A DNA stretch of 64,000 bases. Origin: Nephrocerus scutellatus (Eukaryota > Arthropoda > Insecta > Diptera > Pipunculidae). Both the position numbers and the translations under genes were made by a program. The DNA lies in the NCBI GenBank assembly GCA_947095585.1, contig OX352762.1:92354249-92418248 (forward strand), read 5' to 3'. This document shows positions 56,816 to 64,000 of this stretch, one piece after another. The notes beneath the pieces are model-generated. The model was not told the DNA's origin and did not search any database. It worked only from the letters and a program-made list of their open reading frames with translations. The first letter of the stretch is position 1. Each line of letters begins with the position of its first letter.

Positions 56816-58866
56816 GAAAAAGGACAGATTAAAATCATTGATATGTGCCTTATCGTGCCATGTCGTATCTGCCAGAGCTGGCAATATTTTTCGTTCTGAT
56901 CATGTGAGTGAGTGAGTGAGCAAATAATCAGGAAGCGGAGAGGACTTAGATGCAGCTTGTCTAAAAATGATCTAATGGCGTCCAGTCAAGAGAGAGTAAC
57001 GTCAATTAATGGCATCAATGCGAGTATCAGCTATAGTACTCAACTGTTGGGCATTGCGAGTATCAGCTATAGTACACTACTGACTATCCAATCAATAATA
57101 GCAATATCTTAGGTGATGAGTTAAAAAACCTTAAACAAATTTAGGTATTCTCTGAAAGCCACCGTATAAAAGGGCTGTCTTCATTTTTAAAAATATTGCT
57201 TAAAATTAAGAGACGCTGCGGATGCTTTCAAATATTAAACGTTGATAATAAAGGCAAAACAAAAGAAAGAAGAACCTTTCTTTCGTCACTGGCTAGAAGC
57301 GTTGATGCTAACTAAATCTTCCTATAAAGAGGTGGCCAGCAGTCAACTGAACGTGCATGCATATTGATTAGACATCGAACAGTGGATGGCTAAAAATGTC
57401 AGGCGTCGGCCCAAATTGATGACGGACCTTTACAATCCATGGGAAGAGGTTATCAATTTTACGAAGACTTATAAACCATATAGGACTATCAAAAGAACCG
57501 ATTGGATGAAAATCAGCAGTATCATTTACTCTAAGCTACGTAAAATACCAATTATTGAAATTGCTATGATTGAGGAACTCCATACGAACATTTAAACTTT
57601 CGGAAGATCGGTGGATGTGGCTTAAAATGTTTCATATCTCTAATACGTCGTAGCAAAAAAATGCATTCCGTTTTATGAGGTGGAGACCTAGGCAATCTGT
57701 AAGTATGTATGTATGCATATCAGAACAAAGGATGTAACCCACTGGCTTCATTTCTTTCGTCAAAACTTCGGATTAAGAACTTGAAAGATAAGGAACTTTT
57801 AATCTAGGTGATTACGGCTATCCAATATTTGACCCAGCTTGGTAAATAATTATTAAGCAAAAATGTGAACGAATTTTAGACCGGAGCAAAAACGAAAGAA
57901 AAAGTACATAGCTCAGGGATAAAAATTCTACCATCGATGCCGCATAATTAGTTGACTGCATCAACTAACTAAGAAATAATCCTGCTGTTAAATCTTGGCT
58001 TACTACTGCCACTCACTTGAAGGAGCTATTATTTGTTGTTTACTGATAAAAAAAACCTTCTCTAATGTCTCTAATTATTTGGTAGAACTTGAAAAGCCTT
58101 GTTCAACAACATTGTGGACATTCGACTTTTATATAATTTAAAATAATTTTTAGTAAAACATGAGACATGCCACTCCATCGCGTCAAAGGATAAATTCTTT
58201 TGCCCAGAGATTTATAAGGGTATGCATGTTCAGTGATTTCTGCAGGTATAATCTTCCGAATTTTATAACCACAATGCAATAACTTGAAAGTATTACGGCG
58301 GTTGCACGTCATAACGCAAACATTGTAATTAGGTGCGAGGTGGTTTTTCTGTTTTCCGGTTTTCCGGTTTCCGGTTTCCTTATTCCGGTTTCTCGTTATG
58401 ACCGCGATTCTAGACTCCAATATATATCAGCCCAATACTTCAACTTCTGCATAATTGGCTGGTCACGCAAACTTGTCGGGAAAAGTGAAAAATTCAACTT
58501 TCACTCAGGTAATAAAGGATACATTACGCCTGCATGCATGCCTACACAAGAGGCTATTATTAATACCTGAACAATTAATTGCATGCAACTTAGGATGTAT
58601 TAAGTATGATTGCAAAAAAAATGAGTAAAGGAGTTTTTGAAGTGGGGTAAGTACGAATGAAGGAAATTAATTTAATGTTGAAGATAGTATGTATTAAAAG
58701 TTGATGTTGCCCTTCAGATATCAGTTTGTGGATTTTGAGTTCAAAAATCTGCAGTTGTGTGTGAGTATCAATAAGTTCCTTAATTGCATCGCAATTGATT
58801 TTGTTTAAATTGCAATGGAAATGTTATAAAATAATAGTTATTGTGCATTATAGTTATTGTACTCAC
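56816..58866. other. Intron sequence, mostly unassigned
   Basis: Contains a short (GTGA)n at about 56902-56919 and a direct repeat of GCGAGTATCAGCTATAGTAC (57019 and 57056). The plus-strand frame at 57386-57595 (RRPKLMTDLYNPWEEVINF) belongs to a stretch from 57200 that looks once-coding; I do not recognise it and suspect an old transposon. Confidence 0.45.
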
Positions 58867-59001
58867 CGGAAAAAGAATTCTAAAATGAACCAAATTACTA
58901 CTAATATCTCCATTCTAAAGAGAATATATAATGCTTCCTCTTCGTATTCTTTGATTGTGGAGAACACGCTCAAGGCGAGGCACGTGAACACCATTAAAAA
59001 A
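58867..59001 (-). CDS. KCNQ: KCNQ exon, S1 to S2 segments
   Basis: First KCNQ exon visible in the direction of transcription. It enters in phase 2: one T completes a valine codon begun upstream. It encodes FLMVFTCLALSVFSTIKEY, an acidic S1-S2 loop, then S2 ending in LEFFFR. The acceptor is TTTCAG just above 59001 and the donor is GTGAGT (58866-58861). The exon leaves in phase 2 and its last two bases (CG) join A of the next exon to make arginine. The sequence matches insect KCNQ closely, including the S2 glutamate that pairs with S4 arginines in voltage sensing. No upstream exon carrying the N-terminus and start of S1 was seen between 59002 and 64000. Confidence 0.93.
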
Positions 59002-59590
59002 CTGAAATGAAAAAACAGCATAGCAAGTTTTTTTAGATTAATTTTAAAAAATTTTCAGTCGAGACGAATGAAATTACAATATAAAAAGTTATGTAAAGAG
59101 ATGACACTCCCGTTTGCAGGTGTTACGTTACCAGTTGGAAAAAACCTTTTATATATAAAAATAACCATTAAATAAAAACATAAAAGGTTTTCCAAAAAAT
59201 TAATATAATATGATATACTAGATGATTACCCGGTGCTATAAGGTCAAAAAGCGATGAATTTTACACTAATATCGGTTGATCTCGATTATTTTTACTTTTT
59301 TCCAGATTGTCGAAGGTACGTGAACGTTTGGTGGAAATTGCTCAAATCGTCCCGGAGCTATGGTACAAATATACATTTTTTTTTTGTATATAAACTTATT
59401 GCCAAGGGAATAATCCCTGAATGACTTGCGATACGGCAATAATGTGGCCCTTTATTAAAATTAAGAATTAAATCGGAAAAATGTGATTTACAATATATCA
59501 CATTCCTCACGTTTGTAGCCGGTTTCAAATTATTTTCTCGGAATTCTTCCTGATTCATTGATAAAAGCAATATGGAAAAACGATCACGAA
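59002..59590. other. Intron sequence upstream of the S1/S2 exon
   Basis: AT-rich; CTAGATGATTACCCGGTGCT at 59219-59238 resembles, in reverse, the GCCGGGTAGCTAG end of the array at 27.3 kb, so a decayed copy of that element may lie here. No gene. Confidence 0.4.
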
Positions 59591-59592
59591 AC

Positions 59593-59684
59593 TAAGAGTC
59601 CCCGCACACTAGAGACTTTCTGTCGGCCGATAGTTTGAATCAGTATGAACATGACAGAAAGTCTCTAGTGTGCGGGGACTCTAA
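59593..59684. mobile_element. 86-bp MITE with perfect inverted arms and TAA duplication
   Basis: Arms GAGTCCCCGCACACTAGAGA and so on (59596-59624) and their exact complement (59653-59681) pair perfectly over 29 bases, with a 28-base loop. TAA stands directly outside both ends (59593-59595 and 59682-59684), as a target duplication typical of PIF/Harbinger elements. Too short to encode anything. Transcribed, it would make a long perfect hairpin, so a small-RNA source is an alternative reading. Confidence 0.8.
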
Positions 59685-60288
59685 AACGCCGCGACTCCAA
59701 ATCATGGTCAAGGAAAACTACAAAAAACCTTGACAAAGAAAATATTACAAACAAAACAACATACAATTTAATTTTTATTGCGAACCCGGAGGGCAAATCT
59801 TATATTCAGAGGACATGAATATTTTTCAGCAAACGTGTGTCGTATATCTCGGCTTCTACCAGTCAAAATTTGATTGGACTTGTTTTAAAACAATTGGTTA
59901 ACGCTCGGCTTGCGATAGCGTAATTTTTTCATTCATAGGGGTTGCTACCACTAAGAAAACTGAAAAAAATTCTTAATCTACGCATCGCTATCGTTTTTTT
60001 TAAGCCTGAATGTTTGCAAAGTAAAATGGGGGTTTTTCAGTCTATTTCAGAAATTTCCTATGACTGAATGGCCTATCGTTTATGAATGAAAGACATACAT
60101 TTAACGTTGCATACTATTAGGCTTCTAAGATACATTAGTCTTTAGACTGAATCACTACTAAATATACATACACGGGTGTGTGTAGTCACACGCATAGCGG
60201 AATACATTAGCTCTTGTGTCTATAGTAGTGGAAATTTTTTGTAAGAACTCGTATATCAGTTCAATTGTGACGTGTGTAAAAACAGAAA
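59685..60288. other. Intron or upstream sequence without recognised features
   Basis: AT-rich with no domain or repeat recognised. Confidence 0.4.
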
Positions 60289-60289
60289 A

Positions 60290-60585
60290 AAAACAACCCA
60301 TAAAAATTAAAATTTTTCATGTAAATTCTATAAAAGGAGATGGGTATCTGTTAAAATTTGAAGAAAATCGGGCTAATTTTTAAAAAATTTACATGGAAAC
60401 CACACAGGTCTCAGGGCCCTATCACTCCAACAAATTTACAAAAAGTTTTGTCCATCAGTAATACACATATGTTTAAAATTTGAAGAAAATCAGCTAATTT
60501 TAAAATATTTGTTTGGGAACCCTTCGGGCCTCACTCCAAAAACTTTACAAACAATTTTGTCCATCGGAATTTATGGGTTCTTTAT
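60290..60585 (-). repeat. Dispersed AT-rich element, about two units
   Basis: Starts with AACAACCCATAAAAATTAAA (60293-60312) and TTTTTCATGTAAATTCT, then minus-orientation units: GAAGAAAATCGGGCTAATTT, CAGGTCTCAGGGCCCTATC and CAAAAAGTTTTGTCCATC. The 3' side dissolves into the G-rich minisatellite. Confidence 0.75.
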
Positions 60586-60609
60586 GTATTTATAATATTT
60601 TATTATTTT

Positions 60610-60960
60610 ATATTTTAGGTGGTTTTGGGGTCTTTTAGGGGTATTTTAGGAAGTCTTTGAAGGATCTTTTGAAAGTTTTTTGTGTGTCCTTTGGGGGTTT
60701 TACAATTTTTTTTATGATTCTTTTGTTGGCCTTTTGGGGTCTTTTAAGGAGTCTTTTGCGGTCCATTCGGGGTCTTTTGAGCGTCTTCTGGGGGTATTTT
60801 TGAGGTCTTTTGTAAAGTATTTTGAGGATCATTTGAAGGTTTTTGTGGTCCTTGAGGGACTTTTGAGGATTTTTTGGGGGTCTTTAATGATTTTTTAGGG
60901 GGTCTTTTGGGGGTATTTTTTGGGGTCTTTTGGGGGTGTTTTTCGGGGTCTTTTTGGAGT
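60610..60960 (+). repeat. G/T-rich minisatellite (GGGGTCTTTTG)
   Basis: About 350 bases of a degenerate 10- to 13-base unit GGGGTCTTTT(G/A/T), for example GGGGTCTTTTGAGCGTCTTC and GGGGGTCTTTTGGGGGTATT. Purine/pyrimidine skew is strong, with many runs of three to five G on the plus strand. The open frames on either strand (60635-60898) are by-products of the repeat. Confidence 0.8.
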
Positions 60961-61640
60961 TGTTGAGTCAGTGATTGCCCTTGTTATTTGTTTATTGTAA
61001 TTGCGAATGAAGAGCGCACCGACACTGCAAGTGCTTAAAGTCTAATGGCATGCTGGTAAGAATCATCGGGATGCGTTTACAGATCGCAAAAATAAGACCG
61101 TGCACCGTGGATCAGCTGAGAAATGACATTTGACACTATTGGAATCTATTGGAATAGAAATAAAAAATCGGTCTTTATCGTCCAGATCAAGAATCAACAT
61201 AAAAGTAAAAACCAATTTAATTTTATTTTAATTTAGGCTGGAATGCGTTTTCCAGATTTTCATTTTACCGAAAACATTCAATTGAGTTAATTCCTCAAAA
61301 AATATCCAAATTTTCCTACTCTCTTTTGCAATTTTCCCTCTCTTTCTTTTGCTTAAAATTTCTCAGGGAGTACAACGAACAAAACAAAAAATTATAATTT
61401 TTGTTTTTTGTCCGAATTTTTCGACTTTTCTTGGTAATTGTCTTTTCTCCAGTACCATAACGAACAAAACAAAAAAAGAATTTCGCAAATCCATCATTCG
61501 AATCGTGAGTTATGGTCGCGAGTTTATACAAAAATCCTATGAAAGACGTACTTTCAGTTTTTTTCCGAATTTTCCTGTTTTCCGGGCAACTTTTCTAAAC
61601 ATAAACCTTACTCGGACTATGGCGAACATTATAAAATAAT
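60961..61640. other. Sequence without recognised features
   Basis: Unassigned. Two similar blocks CGAACAAAACAAAAAA at about 61375-61390 and 61460-61475 form a short imperfect repeat. No gene. Confidence 0.4.
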
Positions 61641-61642
61641 AA

Positions 61643-62212
61643 AAAAAACAACCCATAAAAATTAAAATTTTTCGTGTAAATTCTCTAATTAATACACAAA
61701 GTGTGATACATAAAGTGTTGTCCGTCGGAGATACACTCGCGTATACAATTTTAAGACAATCGGAAACTTTTTTTTAACAAAATTCGTATGGGTGCCCCAC
61801 GAACCCGGGGCTCGATCACTCCAAAATATTTACAAAAAGTGTTGTCCATCGGAGATACACATGTGCATTAAATTTGAAGAAAATCGGGTACTTTTTTTAT
61901 AAGACTTGTATGGGTGCCCCCGACCTCGGAGACCGATCACTTCCAAATTTCTACAAAAAGTGTTTTTCATTGGAGATACACATGTGTATAAAATTTGAAG
62001 AAAATCGGGTACTTTTTGTAAAATATTTGTATGGGAACCCCCGACCCCGCGGCCCGAGGGGCCCCAAATTAACAGAAAGTGTTGTCATAGGAGATACATA
62101 TATGTGCAAAATTTTAATAAAATCGGACTTTAGGAAGTGGGTTAAAAATTGATCACAAGATTTGGTGTGCCAGCCAGCCACGGGCAAGTGAAGTTAATAT
62201 AGAGAATTTAAA
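61643..62212 (-). repeat. Dispersed AT-rich element, best-bounded copy
   Basis: Begins AACAACCCATAAAAATTAAA with GTAAATTCTCTAATTAATAC at 61676, runs through about four units (CGGAGATACAC, AAGAAAATCGGGTAC, ATGGGTGCCCC) and ends GTTAAAAATTGATCACAAG, GCCACGGGCAAGTGAAGTT and AATATAGAGAATTTAAA (62143-62212). The subterminal words TAAATTCTCTA and TAGAGAATTTA are inverted relative to each other, which suggests short terminal inverted repeats. About 570 bp. Confidence 0.75.
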
Positions 62213-62445
62213 AAAACAACCCATAAAATTTTGCGTGTAAATTCTCTAATTAATACACAATGTGCAAAGTGCATTATCGTGATCATTCCAAACATTTTAC
62301 AAAAAGTGTTTCCATCGGAGATACACATGTCTATAAAATTTAAAGAAAATCGGGCTTATTTTAAAAATTTTTTATGGAAGCCCCTCGGCCCTGGGGCCAC
62401 TTCAAAATTTTTTACATTCATTTTTATATACGAGTATATATGTAG
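62213..62445 (-). repeat. Dispersed AT-rich element, adjacent second copy
   Basis: Starts exactly where the previous copy ends, again with AACAACCCATAAAA and GTAAATTCTCTAATTAATAC, then one or two units (CATCGGAGATACACATG, AAAGAAAATCGGGCTTATT, CCCCTCGGCCCTGGGG). Truncated on the right. Head-to-tail arrangement with the copy at 61.6 kb. Confidence 0.7.
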
Positions 62446-62585
62446 ATTATTTGGTAAATAACCCACAAATTTCTGTTTTTAAGGTCGGGCCCTATTTCAA
62501 AGTATTTTCTTTTTCCACGCAAAAATAGCAGCACTAGTCACATGCGGGATATCAAAATTGGCCCTTGAAATTTAGCTGCTCACGC
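62446..62585. other. Unassigned spacer
   Basis: Short stretch between the repeat and the LINE; nothing recognised. Confidence 0.4.
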
Positions 62586-62589
62586 TCCG

Positions 62590-64000
62590 CTATATGCCTG
62601 GCACAGCGTGGGTGTTAAGGAAAAAGAGGTGAAAAGAGGAGATGTCTATGAGCTTGTGTTTTGAATGCATGTGGATCATAGTGATAGAGAAATATGACAA
62701 AGCATTCCACATACGTGTTGTACGACTGAAGAACAAATCTCTGAACTTAGATGTACGTCCGAAGATGGGCTTAAGGGTAAACTGATGAGCCACGAGTATT
62801 GCGGTTGAATTCAAGGAGAGGTGGAATGCAGCTGGCTATTTCTTTTGAGCAGCGCTTGTGGAAGAAGCGATAAAACAGTGACAAGCAGGAAACGTTCCTG
62901 CGGTGTTCAAGCGAATCTATTGATTTCTCAATGTTTTCCTAACCGATAAGTTTCATTACGCAGTTTTGTATGCTATCTAGCTAATGCAAGGTAGTTTTAA
63001 GCGCATCAGGTTAGATATGACAATTGTACAAGCTTATGGCGAATAAAAGCCTTGTAGATAGTAGCCTGGTCAAAGGGAGTGAAATATTTCTTGCCCCGTG
63101 TTAGAAAACCTAAACATTTCGCACCATTTTTGGCGACGGTAAATATGTATTCCAATGAAGCTTGCCATTAACGTACATACCGAGATTTACGAGATTTTCA
63201 GTTTCCTTGATGCAAGTGCCATTCATGAATTAAGGCATGTGGTTTATGATTCGCTTAGAAGACAGGAGAGAGCATTGAGTTTTGGAAGCGTTAAATTCTA
63301 CTCGATTGTTTTCTCCCAATTGTATTATGCTGCCTAGGTCAGAATTTAACGTGCTTAACATACGTAGTTATTTAAGTTCCACATGAGAAGTTGAAGAACG
63401 TACCTCAAAGTTATATCAGAAGCTGAGAGTGCTGTCGTCAGCTAAAGAGTGAATTGGATTAGATATCATTAATAAAAATGAGTAAGAGTGTCGGGGATAA
63501 AACAGAGACCTGGGAAACGCTAGCATTTAAATGTAGACTCAACTTAAATTGAACGGTCCAAATGAAGGCTTCTAATCCAATTAAGCAGTTTTTCATCAAC
63601 TCCAAAAGAACGCATTTTATACAAAAGAGCTTGATGCCAAACTCTGTCAAATGCCTTAGAAATATCGAGTGCAACAGCTTTGCTTTCTCCATATTGATGC
63701 AAAGACCGGTTCCACTGTTCGGTGAGATATACCATCAAATCACCAGTAGAACGTTTCCAACGAAATCCATACTGCCGGTCACTAGGGATTTCGTTGGTTT
63801 CAAGATATTTCTTGAGCTGAAAATTGATCAGCGTTTCCATGACCTTGGAAAGAATGGATATAAGTGATATGGGTCGGTACGAAGAAGGAGACGACGGCTT
63901 GCCTTTTATTGGTATGGGCTGGTTAAAGGCTGTTTTCCAACTTCTCGGGAAGAGTCCAGAAGAATAGGATAGATGCAAAAGCTTACGCAATGGTAATGCC
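62590..64000 (-). mobile_element. CR1/L2-like LINE, runs off the window
   Basis: Sister copy, in reverse, of the LINE at 42.8-44.8 kb. The 3' end near 62600 matches the ACGCCCACGCTGTGC region; TLKPIFGRTSKFRDLFFSRT with RMWNALS (62780-62690) is the C-terminal domain. The RT block 63990-63544 is open for 148 codons: SYSSGLFPRSWKTAFNQPIP, SYRPISLISILSKVMETLIN, DRQYGFRWKRSTGDLMVYLT and GESKAVALDISKAFDRVWHQ with intact motif A. The frame breaks near 63540, and the section with the F-A-D-D motif is disrupted. The 5' part lies beyond 64000. Confidence 0.85.

Larger units (their letters stand above)
1018..59001 (-). other. KCNQ: KCNQ voltage-gated potassium channel gene (partial locus)
   Basis: The locus encodes the pore-forming subunit of an M-type, slowly activating potassium channel of the plasma membrane. 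Nine exons are placed by protein similarity to insect KCNQ and by splice sites. Intron phases run 2, 2, 1, 0, 0, 0, 2, 1, 1, 1 (entry into the first visible exon first) and all junctions close. Coding exons total 1477 nt in 58 kb. Intron sizes are about 10.5 kb, 81 bp, 7.3 kb, 69 bp, 14.9 kb, 16.4 kb, 3.5 kb and 3.7 kb. The N-terminus and first part of S1 lie upstream of 64000. Helices B, C and D, which bind calmodulin and drive tetramer assembly in this family, were not found, so more exons may lie below position 1. Almost all the intron DNA that can be identified is transposon-derived. Confidence 0.93.

Noticed and set aside
60635..60898. Open frames on both strands in the 60.6-kb region
   Set aside because: By-products of the GGGGTCTTTT minisatellite; periodic composition in every frame.

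Overview
This is eukaryotic, AT-rich genomic DNA from a brachyceran fly. A tephritid fruit fly is my best inference, from a mariner-like transposase with DD41D spacing (a type reported from Ceratitis), long introns and the mix of non-LTR clades; no species can be fixed from the sequence. There are no prokaryotic genes, operons or CRISPR arrays.

The backbone of the window is one host gene on the minus strand: the voltage-gated potassium channel KCNQ. Nine coding exons can be placed between about 59.0 kb and 1.0 kb. In order of transcription they are 59001-58867 (S1/S2), 48336-48254 (S2/S3), 48172-47997 (S3/S4), 40662-40537 (S5), 40467-40357 (pore and S6), 25481-25294 (end of S6, helix A), 8882-8698, 5158-5072 and 1403-1018 (cytoplasmic tail, TAG stop). 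Every junction has AG/GT sites and every phase closes. The 5' exons lie beyond 64000. The distal assembly region (helices B to D) is not in the window, so the stop at 1018 probably marks a short isoform, or other exons lie below position 1. A 48-nt open, phase-preserving cassette exon is proposed at 15821-15774.

The introns (69 bp to 16 kb) are a transposon graveyard. From low to high coordinates: RTE-type LINE remnants (2.4-4.1, 6.5-7.8, 19.1-20.3, 21.7-22.5 and 30.0-32.2 kb); LOA/I-like LINEs with RNase H (7.9-8.3, 11.1-13.4, 38.0-39.4, 54.9-56.4 kb); a nearly full-length but broken jockey-type element (33.6-38.0 kb); a CR1/L2-like LINE with a 15-bp target duplication (42.8-44.8 kb) and fragments of the same family (29.8, 55.6, 62.6-64.0 kb); two DD41D mariner-like elements (17.4-18.5, 41.8-42.8 kb); an internally deleted mariner with intact ends (51.08-51.89 kb); and several miniature inverted-repeat elements.

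Three repeat systems tie the window together. Eight copies of a tRNA-derived SINE have recognisable A and B boxes and a (TTA)n tail. An AT-rich element built of 115-125 bp units occurs at six places in both orientations, with a higher-order array at 25.8-27.3 kb. A G-rich minisatellite lies at 60.6-60.96 kb. No autonomous transposon in the window looks intact.
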